Positions 47,536-59,705 of a stretch of DNA of 64,000 nt are shown here, piece after piece. Made by a program: the position numbers and the translations under genes. Under the pieces are notes generated by a model, which was given only the letters and a program-made list of their open reading frames with translations, was not told the DNA's origin and searched no databases. Source of the stretch: Dugong dugon (lineage: Eukaryota; Chordata; Mammalia; Sirenia; Dugongidae); assembly GCA_030035585.1 (NCBI GenBank), contig CM057460.1, positions 219,687,711-219,751,710 on the forward strand. The letters are read 5' to 3'. Numbering within the stretch: position 1 is the first letter of the stretch; every line of letters begins with the position of its first letter.

Positions 47536-49960
47536 GCCATCATTCTGATCACAAAACAATAACACTAAGAATTAATATTAACTGTAATAAAAATCATCTA
47601 ATACCCAGCTACTTAGAAACAAGGAAAATTATATATGAGGTCGAAGGAGAAATTAAATGTGCAATAACAGATCATTTATAAAATAATAAACAACATAAAT
47701 GATCCCTTAGGATGCATTCAAAGTTGTGTTCAGAAGTAAATGCATAGTCATAAGTATTTTCATTATTAAAGGAAAAAAGGCTAAGCTCTGAAACAATTCA
47801 GAAAAGAAATAAAAAATCCTAGAAAATAGCAGGAATTGTTGTTGTTGTTAGGTGGCCTCAGGTTGATTCCAACTCATAGCGACCCTATGTACAACGGAAT
47901 GAAACATCACCCGTTTCCTGGCCCAGCCAAGTGGATCCACAACCTTAACCATCATAGTAAGCAAGGTTGTGTCATCTGCAGATCGCACGTTGTTAATGAG
48001 TCTTCTTCCAATCCTGAGGCCCCATTCTTCTTCATATAGTCCAGCTTCTCAGATTATTTGCTCAGTATACACACTGAATAAGTATGGTGAAAGGATAAAA
48101 CCCAGATGCACACCCTTCCTGACTTTAAACCACGCAGTATGCCCTTGTTCTGTTCGAACGACTGCCTCTTAGTCTAAGTACAGGTTCCTCATGAGCACAA
48201 TTAAGTGTTCTGGAATTCCCATTCTTCACAATGTTATCCATAATTGTTTATGATCCACACAGTCGAATGCCTTTGCATAGTCCGTGAAACATAGGTAAAC
48301 ATCTTTTTGGTATTTTCTGCTTTCAGCCAGGATCCGTCTGACATCAGCAATGATACCCCTCGTTCCACATCATCTTCTGAATCCAGCCTGAATTTCTGGC
48401 AGTTCCCTGTTGATGTACCGCTGCAACAGCTTTAGAATGATCTTCAGCAAAATTTTACTTGTGTATGGTATTAATGATATTGTTGGATAATTTCTGCATT
48501 TGCTTGGATCACCTTTCTTTGGAATGGGTACAAATATGGATCTCTTCCAGTCAATTGGCCCGATAGCTGTCTTGCAAATTTCTTGACATAGACAAGTGAG
48601 CACCTCCAGTGCTGCATCCATTTGTTGAAACATCTCAGTTGGTATTCTGTCAATTCTTGGGGCCTTGTTTTTCGCCAATGCCTTCAGTGCAGCTCAGACG
48701 TTTTTCTTCAGTACCATCGGTTCTTGATCATATGCTACCTCTTGAAATGGTTTGAAAGTCCACCAATTCTTTTCAGTAGAGTGACTCTGGTAATCTTTCC
48801 ATCTTCTTTTGATGCTTCTTGCATCTTTCAATATTTTGCCCATAGAATCCTTCAATATTGCAACTTGAGGCTTGAATTTTTTCTTCAATTCTTTCAGCTT
48901 GAGAAAGGCAGAGCGTGTTCTTCCCTTTGGTTTTCTATCTCCAGGTCTTTGTACATTTCATTATATTTTACTTTGTCTTCTCAAGCTGCCCTTTGAAATC
49001 TTCTGTTTAGTTCTTTTACTTCATCATTTCTTCTGTTCGCTTTAGCTATTCTACGTTCAAGAGCAAATTTCAGAGTCTCTTCTGGCATCTGTTTTGGCCA
49101 TTTCTTTCTTTCCTTCCTGCCTTTTAAATGACCTCTTGCTTTTTTCGTGTATGATGTGCTTGATGTCTTTAGTGTTCAATGCATCAAGTCTCTTCTTGAG
49201 ATGGTCTCTAACTCCAGGTGGGATATTCTCAAGGTTGTACTTTGGCTCTCGTGGACTCATTCTAATTTTCTTCAACTGCAACTTAAACTTGCATAGGAGC
49301 AATTGATAGTCTGTTCTGCAGTCGGCCCCTGGCCTTATTCTGACTGATAATATTGAGCTTTTCCATCATCTCTTTCCACAGATATAGCCGATTTGATTCC
49401 TCTGTATTCCATCTGTTGAGGTCCAAGCATATAGTTGCCACCTGTGTTGTTGAAAAAGATGTTTGTAATGAAAAAGTCATTGGTCTTGCAAAATTCTATC
49501 ATGCGATCTCCAGCATCATTTCTATTACCAAGGTCATATTTTCCAACTACCAGTCATTCTTCTTTGATTCCAGCATTTCCATCCCAATCAACAGTAATTA
49601 TCAATGCATCTTGATCGTATGTTTGATCAATTTCAGACTGCAAAAGTTGGTAAAAATCTTCAATTTCTTCATCTTTGGCATTAGTGGTTGGTGTGTAAAT
49701 TTGAATAGTAGTCGTATTAACTTGTCTTTCTTGTAGGTGTATGGCTATTATCCTATTACTGACAGTGTTGTACTTCAGGATAGATCTTGAAATTGTCTAG
49801 CCAAAATTGTAAAATTATAAAAGTAAGCAAAGGATTAAATTAACTGAAAACAAAAGAGAATATTACTGATAAATGCACATACACATCCTATAAACTAGAA
49901 TACACTACAGCTGAGTTAATAAATATAGAAAATGAGTAAAAAAATAAAATGAGAGACAGA
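47536..49960 (+). repeat. old L1 ORF2 fragment split by an RTE
   Basis: Bases 47,536-47,829 encode L1 endonuclease-region peptides (SDHKTI-, EINNRN- and YLETRKIIYEVEGEI-like). L1 sequence resumes at about 49,798 (KLTENKREYY-like region) and runs to about 49,960. Much older than the L1 at 53 kb. Confidence 0.6.
47830..49797 (-). mobile_element. RTE LINE, internally deleted, nested in L1
   Basis: The 3' end at 47,830 (TTGTTGTTGTTAGGTGG) is followed after about 120 bases by a jump into the RT region, so several hundred bases are deleted. RT peptides at 48,370-48,678 read PRIDRIPTEMFQQMDAALEVL and ELPEIQAGFRR. Endonuclease-region sequence ends near 49,797. AATTGT occurs at both edges, a plausible target duplication. 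Several frame breaks; inactive. Confidence 0.85.
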
Positions 49961-50203
49961 AATGTGAAGTGAGAGTTATAGAATATAGTCAGCAAGTTAT
50001 GAACCATGAGACTCTGGCCATATCTAACCTTGAACATTCAATGTTCTCTATAAATGAGAATAGAAAGCTTGCAAAATGAGAAAATAATAGTAACTACCTC
50101 CTAGCGTTTTTGTGAAATCACAAAAGTCACTTCCTTTTTAAAAGTCCTATCGCTTCCTGGAAACTAATCATAGGAGACATTTGCAAGAATTCTGCATCTG
50201 CAT

Positions 50204-50472
50204 TGTCTTAGTCATCTAGTGCTGCTATAACAGAAATACCACAAGTGGATGGCTTTAACAGACAGAAGTTTATTGTCCTACAGTCTAGTAGGCTAGAATT
50301 CAGGGTGTCATCTCCAGTAGAAAGCTTTCTCTGTTGGCTTAGGAGGAAGGTCCTTCTCATCAATGTTCCCCTGGACTAGGAGCTTCTCTGTGCAGGAGCC
50401 CTGGGTCTAAAGGACTTGTTCTGCTCCTGGTGTTGCTTTCTTGGTGGAATGAAGTCCCCCTGTCTCTCTGTG
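50204..50472 (-). repeat. partial MaLR-type LTR
   Basis: Starts TGTCTTAGTCATCTAGTGCT, the reverse complement of the LTR 3' end, and covers about half an LTR before stopping at an AfroSINE. The only LTR of this family here in minus orientation. Confidence 0.82.
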
Positions 50473-50605
50473 GAAGAAAGATGTGGCAGCCTGCTCCCAT
50501 AAAGATTATAGCCTTGGAAATCCCATGGGGCAGTTCAGCTCTATCCTATAGGGTCGTTATGATTTGGAGTCAACTTGATGGCAATTTGACTTTGGTTTGG
50601 ATTTT
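50473..50605 (+). repeat. AfroSINE, 3' part
   Basis: TATAGCCTTGGAAATCCCAT, then CTATAGGGTCGTTATGATTT and a TTTGGTTTGG end. The tRNA-like head is missing. Confidence 0.8.
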
Positions 50606-51170
50606 TGTACTATACCTTGATAAAACTGTTAATAAGAAAAAGAAAACAAAAGAAAAGAATCAAATGTTGAAAGGAGGCCATGATTAGAGAGCTATAGCAA
50701 TTGTGGAGCCTTTCTTGTTGGTGGAGGCAGTTTTCTAGACATCAAGAGGACCACTGTGTGTTTGAGGGTGGTAGGGCACGGTGGGTAGGGGTGAAGGATG
50801 GCTCCACCGTCAAATAATTTGGGGAATCACTGGATGAAACAAAATTAAACAGGCTTGTTTCTGGCAGGACTTTTTGGAAACTTAAGAAGGCTAACATGCA
50901 GAGTGAATCTCAAAAAGAAACATTCATATGCACGTTTTCCCAAACTCATTTGATCCTAGAGCAGTTTTGTGAACACATCCTACAGACTGATGAGGAAATC
51001 AAACAGAGAGCAAGAAAAGATAGACTGAGGGGGCTATAGCTGGGTCACAAAAGTTGGCCCAAAGTATACAAGCAGCATCCAAACAAAGGGAAACAACTCC
51101 CCATATAATGTTTGAAAGTAGTTATCAAAGAAAAAACACTTCAGACACAGGAATTTTACATATACCTTCA
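50606..51170. other. unassigned DNA
   Basis: AT-rich DNA with no recognised feature; may include more of the old L1 that follows. Confidence 0.35.
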
Positions 51171-51690
51171 TATAAATATGATCAGCTTTATTGGCATCAG
51201 GCAAATGCATACTAAAACAATGATTCAGTATTTCACATTCGTGAGAGTAACAAAAATTTAAATGTTTATCCTATAATTCTAAATGTTGACGTTGATGTGG
51301 AGACACGGGAACTGAATTACTGAGAATACAGTGGGTGATGAGTATAACTGGTACAACCACCCTGGAAAGCATTATTCAATATCTAGGAAAGATGAAGATA
51401 CACATTCCCTTTAACACAATTATTCTTGCTTAAGTATATATACTAAAGAAAACTCACACAGATATGTGCAAAACGAAATATGTATAAGAATGTTCATAAT
51501 AGCATTTTTATATAACAAATGAAAACAGCCTAAACATCCATCACCAAAAGAATAATTGAATTGATTATAGCACATAATCCTACAACACAGTTTCATATAG
51601 CAGTGAAACAGAATGAACTAGAGTTATGTGTCTCAGCATGGATAAATTTCAAAAACACACTGAGTGAAAAAGTATTACAGTATAATATGA
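51171..51690 (+). repeat. old L1 3' end fragment
   Basis: Shows the typical ORF2 end/3' UTR pattern: GTTCATAATAGCATTTTTAT, then AACAGCCTAAACATCCATCA and ATGGATAAATTTCAAAAACA. Highly diverged. Confidence 0.55.
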
Positions 51691-51704
51691 CAGTACAACA
51701 GTGT

Positions 51705-53223
51705 ACCCCATGCGTCTGTCTGTTGTACTGTGGTGGCTTGCATGTTGCTGTGATGCTGGAAGCTATGCCACTGGTATTTCAAATACAAGCAGAGTCACCC
51801 ATGGCAGACAGGTTTTCAGCCAAGCTTCTGTACTAAGACAGATTAACTGGGGCTCTACTTCTGGAAAAAAAAAAAAAAAAAAAGGCCAGTGAAAAACCTA
51901 TGATAGCAGTGAAACATTGTCTGTCACCGTGCTGGAAGATGAGCCCCTCAGGTTGGACGGCGCTCAAAATACGACTAAGGAAGAGCTGCCTCCTCAAAGT
52001 AGAGTCGACCTTAGTGACTTGGATGGAATAAAGCTTTCGGGACCTTCATTTGCTGATGTAACAAGACTCAAGATGAGAAGAAACAGCTGTAAATATCCAT
52101 TACTAATAGGAATGTAAATGTAAGAAATATGAATGTAGGAAAAGAATATCGAATACACCATGAACTGCCAGAAGAAGGAACAATTCTATCTTGGAAGAAG
52201 TACAGCCAGAGTGCTCTTTGGAAGCGAGGATGGAGAGACTTTGTCTCATGTACCTGGGACATGTTATCAGGAGGAACCAAGCCCTGGAGAAGGACATCAT
52301 GCTCGGTAAAAAGGGTCAGTGAAAAAGAGGAAGACCCTCAAAGAAATGGATTGATACAGTGGCTGCAACAGTGGGCTCAAAGGATAACAATGATCATGAG
52401 GATGATGCAGATCAGAGCAGTGCTTTGTTCTGTTGTACATAGCGTCACTGTGAGTCATGGATGGAGTCAAGCTTTCAGGATCTTCAGTTGCTGATGTGGC
52501 ATGACTCAAAATGAGAAGAAACAGCTGCAAACATCCATTAATAATCAAAATGTGGACTGTATGAAATAGGAATGTATGAAAGTCAGAAATTGTAAAAAAT
52601 GAAATGGAACACATAAAGAATGATATCCTAGGCATTAGTAAGCTGAAATGGACTGATACCAGCCACTTTGATTTGGACAATCATATGGTCTGCTATGCTG
52701 GCAATGATAAATTGAAGAGGAATGGCATTGCATTCATCATCAAAAAGAACATTTCAAGATCTATCCTGAGGTACAATGCTGTCAGTTATAGGATAATACC
52801 CATACACCTACGAGGACAAAAACGTAATATGACTATTATTCAAATTTACTCACCAACCACTAAGGTCAAAGGTGAAGAAATTGAAGAATTTTACTGACTT
52901 CTGCCGTCCAAAATTAATCATACATGCAATCAAGATGCATTGATTATCACTGGTGATTGGAATGCAGAAGTTGGAAACAAAGAAGAAGGATGGGTAGTTG
53001 TTGGAAAATATGGCCTTGATGATAGAAATGATGTCAGAGATTGCATGATAGAATTTTGCAAGACCAATGACTTCTTCATTGCAAATTACCTTTTTTCAAC
53101 AACATAAATGTCAACTATACATATACATATACCCCAGATGGAGTACATAGGAATCAAATTGACTACATCTGTGGAAAGAGATGACGGAAAAGCTAAATAT
53201 CATCAGTCAGAACAAGGTCAGTG
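51705..53223 (+). mobile_element. composite RTE: deleted copy fused to a 3'-truncated copy
   Basis: First part (51,705-52,455): RTE 5' UTR joined to an RTE 3' tail, like the element at 44,610. Second part (52,456-53,223): begins again inside the 5' UTR and runs into the endonuclease (52,604-52,897: ILGISKLKWTDTSHFDLDNHM, FIIKKNISRSIL). It stops in mid-ORF at about 53,223, where L1 5' sequence begins. A LINE that is complete at its 5' side but lacks its 3' end is unusual and implies a later break here. Confidence 0.8.
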
Positions 53224-54400
53224 GTTTTTTTGATGGGCTGTGCCACAGTGCTTGGCTAGAGAGCCACTGGTACGTGGCCATCCCAGATCTGAGCCACCCC
53301 ACTGGCAGGCTATCTTAGAGCCATATTTTTTCCTTTTTAGTTTCTTCTCTCTCTCTCCCTTCCTTCCTTTCCTTTCTCCTGCCCAGATAAGCCCGTGTGC
53401 TAACCCCGCTCCTCTTGACAGGCTGTGCTACACTGTTCAGCTAGAGAGTCACAGGCACACGGCTCTCCTGAGTCCACACCACGCCCACTGGCAGGCTCCT
53501 GCAGCACAATTTGTTTTCCTTCAGTTTCTTCTCTCTCTCTCTCTCTCCTTTCTTTTCCTTCCTTTCTGCCACCAGGTAGCCCTGTGTGCTGTCCCCACGC
53601 TTTCTTGTTGGGCTGTGCCACACCTCTCAGCTAGAAGGCCACTGGCACACAGCCTTCCTGGGTGGGCACCCCCTCACTGGCAGGCTCCCTCAGCACCATT
53701 TTTTGTTTGTTTTTGGTTTAAAAAAATTTTTTTTTTTGTTGTTGTTCTTTTTCTCTCTCTCCCTTCCTTCCTTGCCTTTCTCCCACCAACCTAGCCCAGT
53801 GTGCTGCCTCCCCCTGTTCTGGATGGGCTGTGCTGAACCACTCGGCTAGAGAACCTCTGGCACACGGCCTCCCTAGGTCTGCACTGCCCCCACAGGCTGT
53901 CTCCCTTAGTGCCGTACTTTTTTTCCTTTTCTTTACCTTTCACCTTCTCCCTTTTCCTTCTCCCTTCCATCTAGGCTCTGTGCTGCCTCTGCCCCTTCCT
54001 GATGGGCCACACATTCTGCCTGGTGAGAGAGAGTTCAGCTCACTGAAACCCCAATTCTGCTCTGCCCACAATGGCGTGCTTCTCCAGCACTGTATTTATT
54101 GATTTTGTTATTGTTGTTGGTTTGTTACTGTTGTTTCTTCTCTCTCTTTTCCTTCCTTCCTTTCCTTCCTCCTGCCCATGTGGCCCCATATGCCACCCAC
54201 GACCCTTCTTGACAGGCCGAGCCACACTTCTTGGCTAGAGAGCCACCAGTACATGGCCTCGCTGGGGTTGCACAGCCCCCACCCACCTAATCTTACCATG
54301 CTTCCATTTTATTTATTTTTCCCCCTCATTTTTTTGTTTGTGTTTCTCTCTCTTCTTTCTCTCACATACTTAGCTCCACACATCACATACTCTCCCTTCC
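53224..54400 (+). promoter_or_regulatory. L1 5' UTR made of about six tandem monomers
   Basis: The motif GATGGGCTGTGCCACA with GGCTAGAGAGCCACTGG recurs near 53,236, 53,421, 53,608, 53,825, 54,001 and 54,213, spaced 176-217 bases. Each unit also has CTGGCAGGCT and a long CT-rich tract. Tandem-monomer promoters are known in mouse L1; by analogy these may be promoter units. Confidence 0.75.
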
Positions 54401-54699
54401 CTCCTGCCTGTCTGCATGCGTTCTGCGTGATGTGCCCCTGGGTGGCATCGGCAGAGACCACTGGTCCCTGCCATGCACTGTCCCCTAGCGCATCCCCATC
54501 AGCCCCAGTACTTGATGTGAACAACCCATTCCCGCCCCTTCCACCACTGGAGCCTACTTGCTGCACCATAGCTGATTGACTGGTCCTGTCTACCTGGACG
54601 AGTTGGTGAGAAGTATCATGACCACACATGAGCAAGCAACAAAGAATGCACAGCCAGCCTGCCCAGACATAAGCCAATAAAACAAAAAAGCAGGATAGG

Positions 54700-55800
54700 A
54701 TGGCTCCAGAAAGCCAGCAAAAAAAATAAAATAAAAAACACCAGATGTCCATCCAGTAGAAGAAAAGGCACTGGAACTACCTGATAGAGAAGTTCAAAAC
54801 TTCCTTCAAAACTTCCTGAATATTCAAAGCTCTAATATTCACTGCTCTCCAAGAGACAAAGGAAAAACCAGACAAAAATAAGGAAAAAATAGACAAAATC
54901 AAGGAAAATACATACAAAATCAGGGAAAACACAGACAAAGCAAAGGAAAAATTTAAGAAAATAATACAGGGACAAAATGTCAAATTAAGCAAAGAACTAG
55001 AAATCATACAAAAACAGCAATTCGAAATCCAAAAAATAAACACGAGTTCCGAAAAAGACAGTGCATTGGAAGGTTTTAGGAACAAATTTAAACAATGGCA
55101 GACAAGATTAGTGAAACTGAAGACAAATCCTTGCATGTCATTTAGTTTGAGGAAAAGTCAGAGAAAAGGATGAAGAAAAATAAAGAATCCCAGAGAACGA
55201 TGTGGGTACAATCAAAAGCAACAATGTGCGTATGATTAGAGTTCCAGAACAGAGGGAAAAAATGGAAAACACGGAGAGGATCATTGAAGATTTCCTGACA
55301 GAAACCTCCCTAATATCATTAAAGATGAAAAGCTGACCATCCAAGAAGCTCAACGAACCCAATTTAGGATAGACTCCAGAAGGAAATCACCAAGACATAT
55401 CAAATCACACTTGCTAAAACCAAAGACAAAGAAGGAATCCTGAGAGCAGCTGGAGAAAATCAAAAAGTTACATACAAAGGGGAAGCAATAAGACTAAGCT
55501 CTGATTACTCAGCAGAAACTACGCAGGCAAGAACAAAATGCGATGACATATAAGAAACCTTGAAAGAAAGAAAAGAATTGCCCACCAAGAATGATATATC
55601 TTGCAAAACTCTCACTCAAATATGATGGCAAAATTAGGACATTTCCAGATACACAGAAACTAAGGGACTATGTAAAAATCAAACCAGACTTTCAAAAATC
55701 ATTAAAAGGAGTCCTTCAGTTAAAGAATCAACAACATCATACATCAACCTTAATGGAGGGCACAGGACAGCATCAGACAGATAACCAAACAAGGTAATGA
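54700..55800 (+). pseudogene. L1 ORF1 remnant
   Basis: The early part codes for a Lys/Glu-rich coiled coil (repeated DKxKEN-like units at about 54,860-54,970). The later part matches the ORF1p C-terminal domain: 55,591-55,797 gives MIYLAKLSLKYDGKIRTFPDTQKLRDYV, homologous to the region after PRILYPAKLSF in other L1s. A stop shortly after the probable ATG at 54,700 and several frame breaks make it non-functional. Confidence 0.75.
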
Positions 55801-56099
55801 ATTCTCAAGGGGAAAAAAAAAAAAAAAACAACTAGAAGATTTACAACAGGAACCAGAGAGGTCAATCTGCAAATGACAATAACAACAGAAGAATAAAAGA
55901 GGGAATAAACAGTGTAGGTGTAGAACTTTCAAATAGAGAGGAAGTCCAGTAATAAAAGACTGGTTTAAACTTAGGAAGGTAGGGGTAAATTTCAATGTAT
56001 CCACAAAGAAAGTTAAAAAACCTGCTCATAAAAATAAAGAAGAAAAACATAAAGTCTTTGTGAACACAAAACCTACAAAAGTGAATGAAATAAAAAAAA

Positions 56100-58303
56100 A
56101 TCCACAAAGAAAAGGAATTCAGCACAGGAGAGTAAGACAAACAAGAAAAAGTCAGCATCACAAAAAAAGCATTATAAAATTACAGTAATAAATCCACACC
56201 TATCGGTACTTACACTGAATGAAAATGACTTAAAAGTACTCATAAAGAGACAGAGTGATAGAATGGATTAAAAAAACAGGACTTGTCGATATGCTGTCTG
56301 CAAGAGACACATCTTAGAAACAAAAACATAACTATATTAAAAATCAAAGAATAAAAAAAATCAAGTAAATAGCAACCCAAAAAGAGCAAAGGTGGCAATA
56401 CTAATCTCAGATAAAAAATACTTTAAAGCAAAATCAACCATAAAAGATAAGGAAGGACATTATATAATGATCAAAGGGACAACCCACCAAGAAGACATAA
56501 TCTTAATAAATAATTACCCACACAGTGACAGGGCTCCAAAATACATAAAACAAACTGTAACAGCACTGAAAAGAGAAATAGACAGTTCCACAATAATAGT
56601 AGGAGACTTCAATACATCATTCTTGGTAAAGGACAGAACATCTAGAAAGAAACTCAACAAAGATACATTAGATCTAAAGACCACAGTCAACCAATTTGAC
56701 CTCATAGATCTGTAGAGAATAGTCTACCCGACAGCAGCAAAGTACACATTCTTTTCCACCGCACATGGAGGATTCTCCAGAAGAGATCACATCTTAGGCC
56801 ACAAAACAACCCTCAAGGAAACAAAAACACTGAGATAATACAAAGCATCTTCTCTGATCACAATGCCATAAAAGTAGAAATTAATAATAGAGCAAGGAAA
56901 GGAAATCAAATGCATTGAAACGGAAGAACACATTGTTTAAAAACCACTGGGTAATAGAAGAACTCAAAGATGGAATTAAAAAAAAATTCCTAGACTCAAA
57001 TGAGAATGAAAACATATTATCAAAACCTTTGCAACACAGCAAAGGCAGAGTTCAGAGGTCAATTCATAGCAATAGATGCACACATCCAAAAAGAAGAAAG
57101 GGAGAAAATCAAAATATTAGCTATACAACTGGAACAAATAGAAGGAGAACAGCAAAAGAAGCCCACAGCTACCAGAAGCAAGGAAATAATAAAGATCAGA
57201 GCAGAAATAAATTAAATACAGAATAGAAAAACAATAGAAAGAATCAACAAAACCAAAATCGGTTCTTTGAGAGGATCAACAAAATCGACAAACCAATGAC
57301 CAAACTGACAAAAGAAAAACAGGAAGGGATGCAAATAATCCAAGTAGAAAATGAAATGGGGGACATTACAATAGACCCAACTGAAATAAAAAGGATCATA
57401 ACAGAATACTGTGAAAAACTGTGCTCCAACAAATTTGAAAACCTAGAGGATATGGACAAATTTCTAGAAACACAATACCTACCTAAACTACACAAGCTGA
57501 GGTTGACTATCTGAACAGATCCATAACAAAGGAAGGGATGCAAAAGGTAATTTAAAACAACTCCCAGTAAAAACAAAACAAAGCAAAACAAAAAAACCCT
57601 GTCCCAGATGGTTTCACTGGAGAATTCTAAACATTCAGAGAAGATCTTGCACCAGCACTACTAAAAATATTTCAGAACATAGAAAATGAAGGAATACTTC
57701 TGAATTCACTCTATGAAGCCAGCATAACCCTGATACTAAAACCAGGCAAAGACACCACAAAAAAAGAAATTACAGATCAATATCTCCCTTAAATACAGAC
57801 GAAAAAATGCTCAACAAAATTCTGGCCAATAGAATTCAGCATCATCTCAAAAACATATCATACACCATGACCAAGAGGAATTTATACCAGGTATGCAAGG
57901 TTGGTTCAACATTAGGATATTAATCATTGTAATCCACCCATAAATAAAACAGAAGAAAAGACTCACATGATCATCTCAATTGATGCAGAAAATGCATTCA
58001 ATTAGTCCAACACCCATTCCTGATAAAAACTCTGAGTAAAATAGATATAGAAGGGAAATTCCTCAAAGTAATAAAGGGTATGTATACAAAACCAACAGCC
58101 AACATCATTCTTAACAGAGAGGGGCTCAAAACATTCCCCCCCAAACAGGAAAAAGACAAGGGTGCCCTTTATTACCACTCCTATTTGACATTGTACTGGA
58201 AGTCCTAGCTAGAGCAATAATGCAGAAAAAGAAATAAAGGGCATTCAAATTGGTAAGGAAGAAGTAAAAATTGTCCCTGTTTGCAGACAATACGATGCTG
58301 TAC
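56100..58303 (+). pseudogene. L1 ORF2 remnant, endonuclease and RT start
   Basis: 56,392-56,715 gives AILISDKKYFKAKSTIKDKEGHYIMIKG and IIVGDFNTSF, L1 endonuclease blocks. Later frames cover the linker (INKTKIGSL-like) and the start of RT, up to FADNTML at the RTE insertion point. Multiple stops and frameshifts; the second Asp of FADD is Asn. Confidence 0.8.
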
Positions 58304-59705
58304 ATGTTGTTCTGGTTGTTGTTAGGTGCCGTTGAGTAGGTCCTGACTCATAGCTACCTACGTACAATAGAACATAACACTGCCTAGTTCTGCACCGTTC
58401 TCACAATCCTTGTTATGCTTGAGCCCATTGTTGCAGCCACTGTGTCAATCCATCTCGTTGAGGGTCTTCCTCTTTTTTGCTGACCCTCTATTCTACCACG
58501 CATGATGTCCTTTTCCAGGGACTGGTCCCTCCTGATAACATGTCCCAAATATGTGAGAGAAAGTCTCACCATCCTTGCTTCTAATGAGCATCCTGGCTTT
58601 ACTGCTTCCAAGACAGTTTTGTTTGTTCTTGAGCAGTCCATGGTATATTCAATATACTTCGTCAACACCATAATTCAAAAGCATTGATTTTCCTGTGGTC
58701 TTCCTTATTCATTGTCTAGCTTTCGCATGCATATGAGGACAATGAAAACACCATGGCTTGGGCCAGGTGCACCTTAGTCCTTAAAGTGACATCTTTGCTT
58801 TTTAACACTTTAAAGAGATCTTTTGGGACAGATTTGTCCAATGCAATGCAGTGCATCATTTGATTTCTTGACTGCTGCTTCCGTGGGCATTGATTGTGGA
58901 TCCAAGTAAAGTGAAATCCTTGACAACGTCAGTCTTTCCTCCGTTTATCTTGACGTTGCTTATTGTTCCAGTTGTAAGGATTTTAGTTTTCTTTATGGTG
59001 AGGTATAATCCATACTGAAGCCTGTGGTCTTTGATCTTCATCAACAAATGGTTCAAGTCCTCTTTCTTTTAAGCAAGCAAGGTTGTGTCATCTGCTTATC
59101 ATGGTTTATTAATGAGTCTTCCCCCAATCTTGATGCCACGTTCTTCTTCATATAGTCCAGCTTCTCGGATTATTTGCTCAGCATACAGATGGAATAGGTG
59201 TGGAAAGGATACAATCCTAATGCACGCTATTCTTGAGTTTAAACCACGCAATATCCCCTTGTTCTGTTCGAACAACTGCCTCTTGATCTAAGTACAGGTT
59301 CCTCATGAGCACAATTAAACATTCTGGAATTCCCATTCTTTGAAATGGTATCCATAATTTGTTATGTTTCACACAGTTGAATGTCCTTGCATAGTTAATA
59401 AAACACAGGTAAATATCTTTCTGGTATTCTCTTCTCTCAGCCATGATCCATTTGACATCACCAATGATATCCCTTATTCCACGTCGTCTTCTGAATCCAG
59501 CTTGAATTTCTGGCAGTTCTCTGTAGATATACTGTTGCAACTGCTTTTTTGAAAGATCTTCAGCAAAATTTTACTTGCATGTGATATTTATGATACTGTT
59601 TGATAATTTCCTCATTCTGGTGGATCACCTTTCTTTGGAATGGGTACAAGTATGGGCCTCTTCCTGTCGTTGGGCCAGGTAGCAGTCTTCCAAATTTCTT
59701 GCCAT
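58304..59705 (-). mobile_element. RTE LINE fragment nested in L1, copy B
   Basis: Duplicate of 403-1804 with a handful of differences, including two adjacent base changes around 59,373 that turn the copy-A FNLVKH peptide into FNCVKH, and a one-base deletion near 58,532. Confidence 0.9.

Noticed and set aside
53240-53794. 184-residue frame rich in Leu, Ser, Phe and Pro
   Set aside because: It is translation of the CT-rich L1 5' monomers; the same pseudo-peptide recurs with each monomer.
54178-54752. Overlapping 133- and 147-residue frames at the end of the L1 5' region
   Set aside because: They face each other on opposite strands in the L1 leader, upstream of ORF1, with low-complexity content.
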